Notes: generated by a model not told the origin, from the letters alone. Shown: positions 1-8,499, counted from the stretch's first letter. The stretch is 64,000 bases of DNA from MH13 sp040219355 (GCA_040219355.1 JAVJSN010000009.1:95453-159452); one strand, 5' to 3'. Program-made: numbers and translations.

Positions 1-2
1 AC

Positions 3-305
3 GGCGATGCAGGTGAACCTGATCTCACCCAGCAGCAGCGCACCGAAAACGCGATCTTCTGGCTACGCCGCGCCGCCGAAGCGGGCAACCCGGTGGCAGA
101 AAATCGCTTGGCTCATGCCTTCTCACAAGGGTTTGGTGTGCCGCTCGATCCGGTGGAAGCGGCCTACTATCACGCCCGTGCTGTTGCCGGTGGTTTGGCA
201 GATGCACGCCTTGATGCATTTGTCAGTTCCTTACCCGAAGAACAGCGTCAGGAAGCGATGGACCGCATCGCCCGCGACCGCGCCCCAGACAACCCGCTGG
301 ATTAA
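3..305 (+). CDS. Sel1-like repeat protein, 3' end only
   Basis: The reading frame is open from the left edge of the window, so the gene begins outside it and only about 100 C-terminal residues are visible. The text reads as one and a half Sel1-type TPR helices (WLRRAAEAGNP, then LAHAFSQGFGVPLDPVEAAYYHARAVAGG in part), the usual AEAGxxxA-type spacing of these repeats. Sel1 proteins are helical scaffolds for protein-protein contacts and are often exported in alphaproteobacteria. The stop lies 138 bases before efp. Nothing in the visible part gives a specific partner. Confidence 0.7.
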   Translation, partial: GDAGEPDLTQQQRTENAIFWLRRAAEAGNPVAENRLAHAFSQGFGVPLDPVEAAYYHARAVAGGLADARLDAFVSSLPEEQRQEAMDRIARDRAPDNPLD

Positions 306-350
306 CCCATCAGGCAGGTGCAGCCCACCGGACCGGCGACAGGAGTTGCC

Positions 351-446
351 ATGCTTGGCCGAGTGTGGTCCACAGCCCACAACGCGCTTTGGCAAACCCC
401 AATGAGCCAGGTGCACCCGATCAAGCAACGAGTACACTTTCCATGA
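351..446 (+). CDS. possible 31-residue leader ORF coupled to efp
   Basis: A short frame starts with ATG at 351, five bases after an AGGAG at 341-345, and ends with TGA at 444-446. This overlaps the efp ATG (443-445) in an ATGA arrangement. The efp start itself has no good ribosome binding site in the preceding 15 bases, so translation of efp could depend on ribosomes terminating this ORF. The peptide holds several proline contexts (TPM, HPI and a final FP). I do not recognise it as a known family. It may be a chance ORF; only conservation in relatives would settle that. Confidence 0.35.
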   Translation: MLGRVWSTAHNALWQTPMSQVHPIKQRVHFP

Positions 447-1006
447 AAATCAACGGCAACGAAATCCGCCCCGGCATGGTCATCGAATATGATGGCGGGC
501 TGTGGGTTGCTGTCAAAACCGGTGCGGTAAAGCCCGGCAAAGGCCCGGCCTACAACCAGGTTGAGCTAAAAAACCTCATCGATGGCCGCAAACTCAACAA
601 CCGTTTCGGATCGGACGAGCGTGTTGAACGCGCCCGCATCGATACAAAAGACTTCCAGTACCTCTACGAAGAGGGCGATATGCTGGTCTTCATGGATTCT
701 GAAACCTACGATCAGATCAACCTGTCGAAAGAGTTTGTCGGCGACCGTGCTGCCTTCTTGCAGGACGGCATGCAGGTGTTGGTGGAACTGCACGGCGAGA
801 CTCCCATAGGTTTTCAGCTTCCAAGCCAAGTGACTCTGGAAATCGTTGAGGCCGACGCCGTCGTGAAAGGCCAGACACAGTCATCATCGTATAAGCCCGC
901 GGTGCTGGAAAACGGCCTGCGCGTGATGGTGCCGCCGTTCGTCAAATCCGGCGAAAAGATCATCGTCGATACCTCAGAGATCACCTATGTGAAGCGCGCC
1001 GACTAG
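443..1006 (+). CDS. efp: translation elongation factor P
   Basis: 187 residues, the normal length of EF-P, with the KOW-like N-terminal domain (MKINGNEIRPGMVIEYDGG) followed by two OB-type domains. EF-P enters the ribosomal E site and rescues ribosomes stalled at polyproline. The tip loop of domain I reads VKPGKGPAY, so a lysine (K33) is at the position that is beta-lysylated by EpmA in many bacteria. This is the lysine type, not the rhamnosylated arginine type. The start at 443 fits family length; an upstream in-frame ATG at 365 would add 26 residues that do not resemble EF-P. An inositol-monophosphatase gene follows 21 bases later, a common pairing in Rhizobiales. Confidence 0.96.
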   Translation: MKINGNEIRPGMVIEYDGGLWVAVKTGAVKPGKGPAYNQVELKNLIDGRKLNNRFGSDERVERARIDTKDFQYLYEEGDMLVFMDSETYDQINLSKEFVGDRAAFLQDGMQVLVELHGETPIGFQLPSQVTLEIVEADAVVKGQTQSSSYKPAVLENGLRVMVPPFVKSGEKIIVDTSEITYVKRAD

Positions 1007-1027
1007 GCGCAGACGCAGGACAGCCCG

Positions 1028-1858
1028 ATGGCAAAATCTGCCCTCCTCACCATTATGGAACGCGCCGCCCGCAAGGCCGGACGCGGCCTGACGCGCGATT
1101 TCGGCGAAGTCGAACGCCTGCAAGTGTCCACCAAGGGACCCAGCGATTTCGTCTCCGATGCCGACCGGCGCGCTGAAGAGCGCATCTATGACGTCTTGCA
1201 AGAAGCCCGCCCAACGTGGGGCTTTTTAGGTGAGGAAGGCGGCGAGATCAAAGGCAAGGACAAGCAGCATCGCTGGATTGTCGATCCGCTGGATGGCACG
1301 ACCAATTTCCTCCATGGAATGCCGCATTTCGCCATATCGATTGGTCTGGAGCGCGATGGCGAGATGGTCGCCGGTCTGGTCTACAACCCGATTGCCGACG
1401 AAATGTTTGCTGCCGAAAAGGGCCAAGGCGCGTATCTGAACGACAAACGCTTGCGCGTGGCGGCACGTCGCAAGTTGGCTGACAGCGTTATCGTCAACGG
1501 CATGCCGCATCTGGGACGCGGCGACCACGCGCTGTTCCTGCGCGAAGCGGCCACCATGATGCGCAAAGTGGCAGGGTTGCGCCGCATGGGTGCCGCATCG
1601 CTGGATCTTTGTTGGGTCGCCGCTGGTCGCATGGATGGCTACTGGGAAGATGGGCTTTCGCCTTGGGATATGGCCGCTGGGCTGATGATCGTGCGTGAAG
1701 CCGGTGGTGTGACCCGCGACACCCATGGCGGCACGGAAATCTTTGGTACCGGCTCGGTGGTGGCAGGCAATGATTTGATCGTTGGACAAATGCTTAAAGT
1801 GCTGGCCGAAGCGCGCGCTGCACAAGCCAAAATGGCCAACGCGAAGAAAAGTGCGTAG
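1028..1858 (+). CDS. suhB: inositol monophosphatase family protein (SuhB-like)
   Basis: 276 residues of the lithium-sensitive, Mg-dependent phosphatase fold. Metal ligands are visible: E69-E70 in GEEGG, D86 and D89 in the WIVDPLDGTTNF motif, and D214 in SPWDMAAG. Family members hydrolyse inositol 1-phosphate or related sugar phosphates; E. coli SuhB also works in rRNA antitermination. The gene sits directly behind efp on the same strand and is probably cotranscribed. A second family member, hisN-like, lies at 44031. Substrate cannot be decided from sequence, so the symbol is by closest resemblance. Confidence 0.88.
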   Translation: MAKSALLTIMERAARKAGRGLTRDFGEVERLQVSTKGPSDFVSDADRRAEERIYDVLQEARPTWGFLGEEGGEIKGKDKQHRWIVDPLDGTTNFLHGMPHFAISIGLERDGEMVAGLVYNPIADEMFAAEKGQGAYLNDKRLRVAARRKLADSVIVNGMPHLGRGDHALFLREAATMMRKVAGLRRMGAASLDLCWVAAGRMDGYWEDGLSPWDMAAGLMIVREAGGVTRDTHGGTEIFGTGSVVAGNDLIVGQMLKVLAEARAAQAKMANAKKSA

Positions 1859-2002
1859 GCCATCGCAATCGGCAAGATTGACCCTCACCTAAGGATGGTC
1901 ACAATTGACGGTTCTGTCTGCGACAAGAACACGCTATGAGGGGATGTGTCAGGGTCGCTGACGCAGACAATGAATTTGTGAACACCCAGTTGAGCATGAG
2001 GC

Positions 2003-3091
2003 ATGCCGATGGCTGACAGTGCCGATCCCCACAGCCTATCCCGCCCGACCATCTACTTGGCCCTCATGGCCGTATTCGTGGCCCTTGCTGGCTTCCTTGT
2101 CCTCATTCTCTATCGACCGATAGCAACAGCCTTTGCAGCAAACCCCGGCCTAAACGGCCTGATCATTGGCGTGCTGATCCTCGGTATCATTCTGTCGGTG
2201 TTTCAGGTCATGCGCCTGATGCCGGAGATCAAATGGGTCAACGGCTTTCGCCTGGTTGATCATGGTGCTGGCGGGTTTGATCAGCCCAACCCGCGCCTTC
2301 TCTCGCAGCTAGCCTCCTATTTGCGCGATTCGCAGGGTGCCAGTGGCCCAACCATGTCCACGCAAACGGTACGCTCGATCTTGGAATCGGTTGGCACGCG
2401 CCTAGATGAAGGTCGCGAAATTCTGCGCTACATGATCGGCCTTTTGGTGTTTTTGGGCCTGCTCGGTACCTTCTGGGGTCTCACCCAAACCATCGCGTCG
2501 GTCGGTGATACGATCGACGGTCTGGATGTCACGTCCGGCGATTTTGGCACCATTTTTGAGAATTTGAAAACCGGCCTCTCAGCGCCCCTCGATGGCATGG
2601 GCACGGCGTTTTCCTCCTCTCTGTTTGGTTTGGCAGGTTCTCTGGTGCTCGGTTTCCTTGATTTGCAGGCTGGCCAGGCCCAGAATCGATTCTACACCGA
2701 GCTTGAGGACTGGATGTCCAACATGGCTGGTGTCGATGTCTCGACGGCTGGTGCCCCAGATTCCTCAGAAAACGCCATCGCCGCGCTGGAGCGCTCCGTT
2801 GATCGCCTTGCCCGCCAAATCGCAGCACAAAACCAACTCTCCTCATCCCAGACTGCCTCGGCCGCCGGCAGCACAGGCAATCAGGCCGAGGTGAAGCAAT
2901 CCATCGACAGTCTTGCCGCAGGTGTTCAGTCGCTGGTGCAGCACATGCGCTCTGAGCAGCAAATGCTGCGTGACTGGGTGGAAGACCAGGGCGAGCACAC
3001 CAAGCGTCTTGCGACCGTAATGGAAGATGTTTCGCGCTCCATGGCCAGTTCTGCGGCCAATGGTGGTCGCGGTCAGGAACCGGGCGAATAA
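2003..3091 (+). CDS. MotA/TolQ/ExbB-like inner-membrane protein
   Basis: 362 residues with hydrophobic segments near residues 18-40, 47-68, 143-163 and 195-220. The third and fourth carry the MotA/TolQ/ExbB-type text LLGTFWGLTQT. The last 120 residues are a polar, glutamine-rich cytoplasmic tail. Proteins of this fold form the pentameric ring of ion-driven motors. The next gene, 6 bases on, encodes the matching OmpA-like partner, so the two should form one proton- or sodium-driven envelope complex. There are no flagellar or Tol genes nearby. An alternative ATG six bases downstream (2009) is possible. The cargo of the complex is unknown to me. Confidence 0.8.
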   Translation: MPMADSADPHSLSRPTIYLALMAVFVALAGFLVLILYRPIATAFAANPGLNGLIIGVLILGIILSVFQVMRLMPEIKWVNGFRLVDHGAGGFDQPNPRLLSQLASYLRDSQGASGPTMSTQTVRSILESVGTRLDEGREILRYMIGLLVFLGLLGTFWGLTQTIASVGDTIDGLDVTSGDFGTIFENLKTGLSAPLDGMGTAFSSSLFGLAGSLVLGFLDLQAGQAQNRFYTELEDWMSNMAGVDVSTAGAPDSSENAIAALERSVDRLARQIAAQNQLSSSQTASAAGSTGNQAEVKQSIDSLAAGVQSLVQHMRSEQQMLRDWVEDQGEHTKRLATVMEDVSRSMASSAANGGRGQEPGE

Positions 3092-3097
3092 TCGACG

Positions 3098-4126
3098 ATG
3101 GCGCTTTCTCGATCCAGACGGCGCTCCGGAGCGGTCGATTACTGGCCAGGCTTCGTCGATGCCATGGCCACGCTGCTGCTGGTCATCATCTTTTTGCTGT
3201 CGATCTTCATGCTGGCGCAATTCTTCCTAAGCCAGGAAATCACAGGGCGTGACACGGTGCTCAACCGTCTCAACTCACAGATCGCCGAACTCACCGAACT
3301 TCTCGCCTTGGAGCGAGCCACCGGCCAGGAGCTGGAAAGTCGCTTAGCGACGCTGACATCAACCCTGGAGAGCGCACGCGAAGAGCAGGAACGGCTCACA
3401 GGTCTTCTGCAAACACCGGACACCGAGGACACCAGTGGCTCCATCATCGCCGGGCTTCAGAGCCAAGTGGATGAAGAGCAATCGATTTCGCGTGAAGCCC
3501 TCAACCAGGTCGAGCTGCTCAACCAGCAAATCGCCGCACTACGGCGCCAAATCGGTGCACTTGAAGATGCGCTGGATGCCTCCGAATCCCGCGACCGCGA
3601 GAGCCAAACGCGTATTGCTGATCTTGGCCGACGGCTGAACACCGCCCTTGCCCAGCGCGTGCAGGAGCTCTCGCAGTTCCGCTCGGACTTCTTTGGCCGT
3701 TTGCGGCAGATCCTCTCGCAACGCTCCGACATCCGCGTGGTCGGTGACCGGTTCGTCTTCCAATCCGAAGTGCTGTTTGACTCAGGCGCCGCCGACATCA
3801 ACCCAGGCGGCAGCGAAGAACTGTCGCGCCTAGCCGATGCGGTGATCGAACTCGAAGCGGCAATCCCCTCAGAAATCAACTGGGTGATCCGCGTCGATGG
3901 TCACACAGACTCCCGCCCACTTTCCGGCACCGGCCTCTACGCCACCAACTGGGAACTTTCCACCGCCCGCGCGACATCAGTGGTGCGCTTCCTGATCGAT
4001 GAAGGCGTCTCGCCTGAGCATTTGATGGCAGCCGGCTTTGGTGAGTTTCAGCCCATTGCCGAAGGCGAAGATGATGAAAGCCTAGCCCGGAACCGACGCA
4101 TCGAGTTCAAGCTGACGGAACGGTAG
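3098..4126 (+). CDS. MotB/OmpA-like peptidoglycan-binding protein with coiled coil
   Basis: 342 residues. A single transmembrane helix near residues 18-43 contains the aspartate (D21 in GFVDAMATLLLV) at the place of the MotB ion-channel aspartate. A long coiled coil rich in Glu, Gln and Leu fills roughly residues 50-195, and an OmpA-type peptidoglycan-binding domain follows (DGHTDSRPL; NWELSTARATSVVRFL). This is the stator-partner layout: membrane anchor, periplasmic stalk, wall-binding head. It sits 6 bases behind the ExbB/MotA-like gene and is surely its partner. The coiled coil is much longer than in ordinary MotB, so a role in envelope organisation is more likely than flagellar rotation. 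Confidence 0.85.
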   Translation: MALSRSRRRSGAVDYWPGFVDAMATLLLVIIFLLSIFMLAQFFLSQEITGRDTVLNRLNSQIAELTELLALERATGQELESRLATLTSTLESAREEQERLTGLLQTPDTEDTSGSIIAGLQSQVDEEQSISREALNQVELLNQQIAALRRQIGALEDALDASESRDRESQTRIADLGRRLNTALAQRVQELSQFRSDFFGRLRQILSQRSDIRVVGDRFVFQSEVLFDSGAADINPGGSEELSRLADAVIELEAAIPSEINWVIRVDGHTDSRPLSGTGLYATNWELSTARATSVVRFLIDEGVSPEHLMAAGFGEFQPIAEGEDDESLARNRRIEFKLTER

Positions 4127-4267
4127 CTGGCGGCGGCTATTCGGCTGCGGTTTGGCGTGTACCGCAAGTGTCCGATCCGCGGACAAAGCTAACCAACTTG
4201 AGGCCGTTTTGGTCAAACGATAACGTTGGATAAATCTGAGTCATTGCGGTGATTAGGCCTAATTCTG

Positions 4268-5485
4268 ATGGCGCTGTACAACCAGTTTTATCAATCAATT
4301 GACAAAGCGATTGTTGAGGGGAACTTGTCAGAGCCCTTTAGCGCTCATGACGTACGGGCACGCTGTGGAGCATATTCTATCAGTCAATGCAGGTCATATT
4401 TGTCCAAGCATGCTCGTGGCAATTCAGCCGGTCATTTGGAACTGTTTGAACGCGTCAAACGAGGTCAATACAAGCGCCTTACGTTTTACGTAAAACGGGA
4501 TCGCTATATCGACTTGTTGGAGCCATTGTTCCTGCCCGCTGACCCGGTGAGCAATGACATAATCAAATATTTTGCAGCCCTTTTGCGTGTGCTGGGCATG
4601 GAAGACAAGGGGTGGGACCCCTACGCAGAATCCAGAGCGACACTCGACGATTTGAACGGTTTCTTTAAAGTGAAGATGCCGAGAAAATGGTTTCGCAAAC
4701 CGGATCAAACTCATTGGCGGTTGGGGTTACTGCTCTACACACATATTGTGGAGATGGATGCGCCTTATGAAGTCATAATGAATCTGCTGAGATTTCGGAT
4801 CGGAGATGGATTTAGCCCGAATCCTTTTTTCAACTACCTCTCCAGCAAAGAGCAGAAATCATTCAGCAGGCGTGGGATTACGACTGGCCAAAAGATCAAA
4901 ATTATCAAATTGCTTTCCGACAAGGCTGACCTTAGCGTTGGTGCAATTTTTGACGACTATTACGATAACCGACTACGCAACGCGATAAGCCACTCTGACT
5001 ACATTCTCACTGAAAATGGCTTTCGCTGTCGTGGTGGAATCAGTGGAAACAAGGGTTTCGAGATATCGTTTGAGGATCTCGATCAGACCTTGTTGTCAGC
5101 GAAAGCCTTCATAGCGGCATTTTTCGCAATCGATCATAGTACCCGAAGTGTGTGGGGTGGAACAGCTGGCAGGGCAATCCCTTATGACGCTCACTACAAA
5201 GGTATGATGGAAGTGCTGGCCGACAGAAACGGACTTATGTGCGGCTTCAAAGTTCATTGGCCGAATGGCTCCGACTCAACCTACCGAAGGACCGAGGATG
5301 GGGTCGAGATGGTGAATTGCATGCTGGCAATGGAACATAATACACTCGAGTTAATGGTGGGACTATACGCAAGTACACCCGGTACCTTTAGCCCGCTCGT
5401 CGAGAAGGACAGACAGCCCGTCTACACAAATCGCGAGGGCAACAACGATCCGTTGTATTGGCCGGGTGATGGCTCCGAAAAATAG
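4268..5485 (+). CDS. unrecognised protein with winged-helix-like N-terminus and HEPN-type motif
   Basis: 405 residues, no family I can name. Residues 1-75 look like a winged-helix domain of the type that opens many accessory DNA-linked proteins (FSAHDVRARCG, then LFERVKRGQYKRL). In the middle, LRNAISHSDY gives R237-N238-x3-H242, the R-N-x3-H signature of HEPN ribonucleases, set in a predicted helical stretch. The gene is visibly AT-richer than its neighbours and stands alone between the envelope pair and a convergent ABC transporter, suggesting acquisition by transfer. The start ATG at 4268 has only a weak ribosome binding site. A role in defence or RNA cleavage is inference from one motif; no toxin-antitoxin partner is visible. 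Confidence 0.75.
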   Translation: MALYNQFYQSIDKAIVEGNLSEPFSAHDVRARCGAYSISQCRSYLSKHARGNSAGHLELFERVKRGQYKRLTFYVKRDRYIDLLEPLFLPADPVSNDIIKYFAALLRVLGMEDKGWDPYAESRATLDDLNGFFKVKMPRKWFRKPDQTHWRLGLLLYTHIVEMDAPYEVIMNLLRFRIGDGFSPNPFFNYLSSKEQKSFSRRGITTGQKIKIIKLLSDKADLSVGAIFDDYYDNRLRNAISHSDYILTENGFRCRGGISGNKGFEISFEDLDQTLLSAKAFIAAFFAIDHSTRSVWGGTAGRAIPYDAHYKGMMEVLADRNGLMCGFKVHWPNGSDSTYRRTEDGVEMVNCMLAMEHNTLELMVGLYASTPGTFSPLVEKDRQPVYTNREGNNDPLYWPGDGSEK

Positions 5486-5538
5486 TGGAGACGAACTCCA
5501 CGTCCGACGTCCTACTAGGGCTCAAAGCCGAAAGTTCG

Positions 5539-7380
5539 CTATACCCGCTCCACCGCTTTCTCCGGCACATCGGAGAACTGCAAATCTGCCAAGCGCGCAT
5601 AAAGGCCATTTGAAGCGGCGAGTTCTGCATGCGTGCCGCGTTCCACCACTTTGCCATCGTCCAGCACAACGATCTCATCAGCGCTGCGCACAGTGGCCAG
5701 GCGATGGGCAATCACGATCACCGTCCGGCCAACCATCAAACGCTCCAAAGCATCCTGCACCAGGTGCTCGCTTTCGGCATCCAGCGCGCTTGTGGCCTCA
5801 TCAAGCAGCAGGATCGGCGCATCTTGCAGCACAGCGCGAGCAATGGCGATGCGCTGGCGCTGGCCGCCGGAAAGGTTCACACCGCGCTCGCCCAGCATCG
5901 TGTTGATGCCCTCTGGCAAGCCATAAACAAAGGCTGAGGCATTGGCGGCGGCAAGGGCTGCCTGAATATCATCATCGCTGGCATCGGGCCGCGCGAACGC
6001 AACATTGTCGCGCACGCTGGCGGCAAAAATCGCCACATCTTGGGGCACCAGCGCCATCTTCTCGCGCAGGGCAATCGGGTCCATCTCGACGACCTTCTTG
6101 CCGTCCACCAGCACATCGCCGCTCTGAACATCGTAAAATCGCATCAGGATTTGCAGCACCGTCGACTTACCCGCCCCAGATGGACCGACCAGCGCCACGG
6201 TTTTGCCGGGCAGCGCCTCGAACGAAACATCGCGCAGCACCGGTACAGTCGGATTCGCACCCGGTTCCTGTCCGTAACCGAAAGACACGTGATCGAAGAC
6301 CACATGGCCAACATCACCTGCCACGGGCTTCACTGTTGCCGGTTCATCGCCCTTGTCTTCGGGCAAAATTTTGACCTCAACCTTGAGCAAACCGCAAAGC
6401 CGATCAGCGGCACCCACGGCTTGCGCCACCTCGCCCACGACCTGGCTGACCTCGCCAAGCGCGCCGGCAGCAAACACCGCATAGAGCAAGAACTGCCCCA
6501 GCTCGCCAGCTGTCATATCGCCAGAAACGACCGCGTTCGCGCCGTACCAAAGCACCAGCACCACGCTGGAAAAGATCACGAAGATCGCAAAAGAGGTGAG
6601 CAGCGCACGGGCCACGATAGAACTGCGTGCGGCCTCAAACGAAGCTTCCACTGCCCCGCCGAAAGAACGCGACAAACGTCCTTGCGCGGTGTGCGCCTGA
6701 ACCGTGCGCACCGAGCTGATCGCTTCGCTGGCCATCGCCGAGGCATCGGCCAGCACATCCTGCGCAACGCGCGAGCGCGCGCGCACCTGACGTCCAAACA
6801 CGATCAGCGGCAGCACAATGAATGGGATTGCAATCAGCACGGCGCCGGAAAGGGCCGGGCTTGTCACCACCATCATGATGCTGGCGCCGACAAACATGAA
6901 AAAATTCCGCAATGCCACCGACACGCTGCTGCCAACGGCGGACTTCATTTGCGTGGCGTCACTGGTGAGCCGCGATACCAGTTCCCCAGAACGGGCGCGA
7001 TCATGAAACGACAGATCAAAGCGCATGATGCGCTCAAACACCGCCGCGCGCAGATCAGCGACCACCCGCTCCCCCAGCCAGGTGACAAGATAGTAACGCA
7101 GGGCACTCATAACGGCCAAAATACTAACAACGGCGATGAGACCGAGAAACACTCCGCCCAAAGGCACGCCATCTTCGCCGGTAAACCCGCGGTCGATCAC
7201 CATGCGCACCGAGAGCGGCACCGTCAGCGTTGCCGTGGTCGAACCCACCAATGCGAAAAACGCGGCAATGATGCGGCCCTTATAGGGCGCAACAAACGGC
7301 CACAAATCGCGCAACGTTTGACGTGCGGACTGCACATCAAGGCGCGAGGAGGACTGGGTTTGGTCAGCGGAATAGGCCAT
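5539..7380 (-). CDS. ABC exporter, fused permease-ATPase (MsbA-type half transporter)
   Basis: 613 residues: six-helix transmembrane domain over roughly residues 35-320, then a nucleotide-binding domain with Walker A GPSGAGKST, signature LSGGQRQRIAIARA and Walker B LLLDEATSALD. Such half transporters work as homodimers exporting lipids, drugs or peptides from the inner membrane. The N-terminal 20 residues are polar and cytoplasmic. It runs convergent with the AT-rich gene before it and divergent from rpmE, an order common in Rhizobiales. Substrate cannot be inferred. Nested inverted repeats lie 11-30 bases upstream of the start codon. Confidence 0.93.
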   Translation of the reverse strand: MAYSADQTQSSSRLDVQSARQTLRDLWPFVAPYKGRIIAAFFALVGSTTATLTVPLSVRMVIDRGFTGEDGVPLGGVFLGLIAVVSILAVMSALRYYLVTWLGERVVADLRAAVFERIMRFDLSFHDRARSGELVSRLTSDATQMKSAVGSSVSVALRNFFMFVGASIMMVVTSPALSGAVLIAIPFIVLPLIVFGRQVRARSRVAQDVLADASAMASEAISSVRTVQAHTAQGRLSRSFGGAVEASFEAARSSIVARALLTSFAIFVIFSSVVLVLWYGANAVVSGDMTAGELGQFLLYAVFAAGALGEVSQVVGEVAQAVGAADRLCGLLKVEVKILPEDKGDEPATVKPVAGDVGHVVFDHVSFGYGQEPGANPTVPVLRDVSFEALPGKTVALVGPSGAGKSTVLQILMRFYDVQSGDVLVDGKKVVEMDPIALREKMALVPQDVAIFAASVRDNVAFARPDASDDDIQAALAAANASAFVYGLPEGINTMLGERGVNLSGGQRQRIAIARAVLQDAPILLLDEATSALDAESEHLVQDALERLMVGRTVIVIAHRLATVRSADEIVVLDDGKVVERGTHAELAASNGLYARLADLQFSDVPEKAVERV

Positions 7381-7390
7381 GCCCTTCCCT

Positions 7391-7410
7391 ACCGATCAAA
7401 TCGGTTTGAT
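7391..7410. promoter_or_regulatory. nested inverted repeats upstream of the ABC exporter
   Basis: Two overlapping palindromes occupy 20 bases just upstream of the exporter start codon: ACCGAT-CAA-ATCGGT at 7391-7405 and ATCAAA-TCGG-TTTGAT at 7395-7410. Both have perfect 6-base arms. The position between two divergent genes (exporter and rpmE) suits an operator, but no regulator can be assigned. Confidence 0.3.
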
Positions 7411-7651
7411 GGCAAGGTTTGACACCCCATCACTTGGGGGAGTGAGCCGATTGATCGCAGGCAAGACCGACACACCCAATGAGTCTGGCGCAACCCGCTT
7501 GCCAGCAACCGCCCCATCGTGTATCGACGCGCGCTGAAGCGATGGTTTGGCTGCCTGGTGGCGCAATCACTCGCGGCAACGCCTTTCTCACCAGACGCGA
7601 TCAGCGCTGCGCCTACCAGGCGCGCGGGTCTGCCAACGACGGAACAGATTG

Positions 7652-7876
7652 ATGAAACAGGATACCCATCCCGACTATCACACCATCAAAGTGGTGATGA
7701 CCGACGGCACCGAGTACGAAACCCGTTCAACCTACGGCAAAGAAGGCGACACACTGCGCCTCGACATCGACCCAACGACGCACCCGGCCTGGACCGGTGG
7801 TCAGCAGACTTTGCTTGATCGCGGCGGCCGTCTGTCAAAGTTCAAAAACAAATTCGATGGCTTCCTCGGCTCTTAA
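7652..7876 (+). CDS. rpmE: 50S ribosomal protein L31
   Basis: 74 residues opening MKQDTHPDYHTIKVVMTDG, the L31 start, and ending in the basic LSKFKNKFDGFLGS tail. It is the cysteine-free (zinc-independent) form: the CxxC pairs of zinc-binding L31 are absent, which is usual in alphaproteobacteria. The start at 7652 fits family length; upstream in-frame sequence does not look like L31. A strong intrinsic terminator follows 28 bases after the stop, so it is probably monocistronic. Confidence 0.96.
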   Translation: MKQDTHPDYHTIKVVMTDGTEYETRSTYGKEGDTLRLDIDPTTHPAWTGGQQTLLDRGGRLSKFKNKFDGFLGS

Positions 7877-7904
7877 AGCTTGGGAAATTTCGTATAGAAA
7901 TGCA

Positions 7905-7931
7905 AAAGGCACCCAGTGGGGTGCCTTTTTT
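7905..7931 (+). terminator. rho-independent terminator of rpmE
   Basis: Perfect stem AAGGCACCC / GGGTGCCTT around a three- to four-base loop, followed by a run of six T, placed 28 bases after the rpmE stop. Confidence 0.9.
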
Positions 7932-7956
7932 GTTGCCTTGTTATGACGTTTTCAGA

Positions 7957-8499
7957 TCAACCAAAGGCGTCCGACAGACGCGCCATCTGCTCAGCCACCG
8001 GGTTGACAACAGGCTCGTCGTCAAGCGCGGCGCTGCCGCGCTGGTAGAAGATACCATCTAGGCGTTGCACCCGCGTCTGCAAATCAAGGGAAGCATCGAC
8101 CAACTCGCGCAAAGTGCTCGGCAGTTCATCCCAACCTGGACCCTGGGTCGGACTGGAAAGCCCATGGATGCGTACTTTGGCTTTTTCCTGGGCTGCCTGC
8201 TCCAACGTCATCTCGCCTTCATGCACGGCGCGCTGCAACAACAGCCATGAGGCTAGCTGCATCAGGCGGGTTGTGAGACGCATCGATTCTGTCGCGTAGG
8301 CCATCGCTCCGGCACGTGGCAGTTCTTTGGCCTCTTCGCGACCGTCTTTGTCGAGATATTCCGCCGTCGTCTCAACCAACTGCATGCCATGCTCAAAAAG
8401 GTCATGGAACGCGTTGGAACCAACCAGCCGGTCGGCGAACGACACTGGGTCATCCTGCGCCATCATCGGGCCATCATTTGTGCCGCTCGTACGATCCAT
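7957..8499 (-). CDS. rcdA: DUF1465 protein, RcdA homologue (CtrA degradation adaptor)
   Basis: 180 residues with the DUF1465 core: EYLDKDGREEAKELPRA, then AYATESMRLTTRLMQLASWL, and a VHEGEMTLEQA helix. In Caulobacter RcdA is a scaffold that, with CpdR and PopA, brings CtrA and other substrates to the ClpXP protease at the G1-S transition. A CpdR gene is present at 42071, so the hierarchy is plausible here. The protein starts at 8499, or possibly at the internal methionine about 12 residues in (MAQDDPVSFADRL). The C-terminus is acidic and looks disordered. It is convergent with rpmE. Confidence 0.87.
   Translation of the reverse strand: MDRTSGTNDGPMMAQDDPVSFADRLVGSNAFHDLFEHGMQLVETTAEYLDKDGREEAKELPRAGAMAYATESMRLTTRLMQLASWLLLQRAVHEGEMTLEQAAQEKAKVRIHGLSSPTQGPGWDELPSTLRELVDASLDLQTRVQRLDGIFYQRGSAALDDEPVVNPVAEQMARLSDAFG

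Noticed and set aside
1007..1027. suhB-linked alphaproteobacterial RNA motif upstream of suhB
   Set aside because: The gap between efp and the phosphatase gene is only 21 bases, too short to hold it.
2003..5485. Zorya-like defence system (MotA/MotB-like pair followed by an accessory gene)
   Set aside because: The motor pair has a housekeeping neighbourhood (efp, suhB) and base composition like the core genome, and neither ZorC nor a ZorD helicase or ZorE nuclease is present. The HEPN-motif gene is unrelated to Zor proteins as far as I can see.
6040..7422. 460-codon plus-strand ORF opposite the ABC exporter
   Set aside because: It is the antisense shadow of a well-formed ABC transporter; composition is rich in His, Arg and Gln with no domain.
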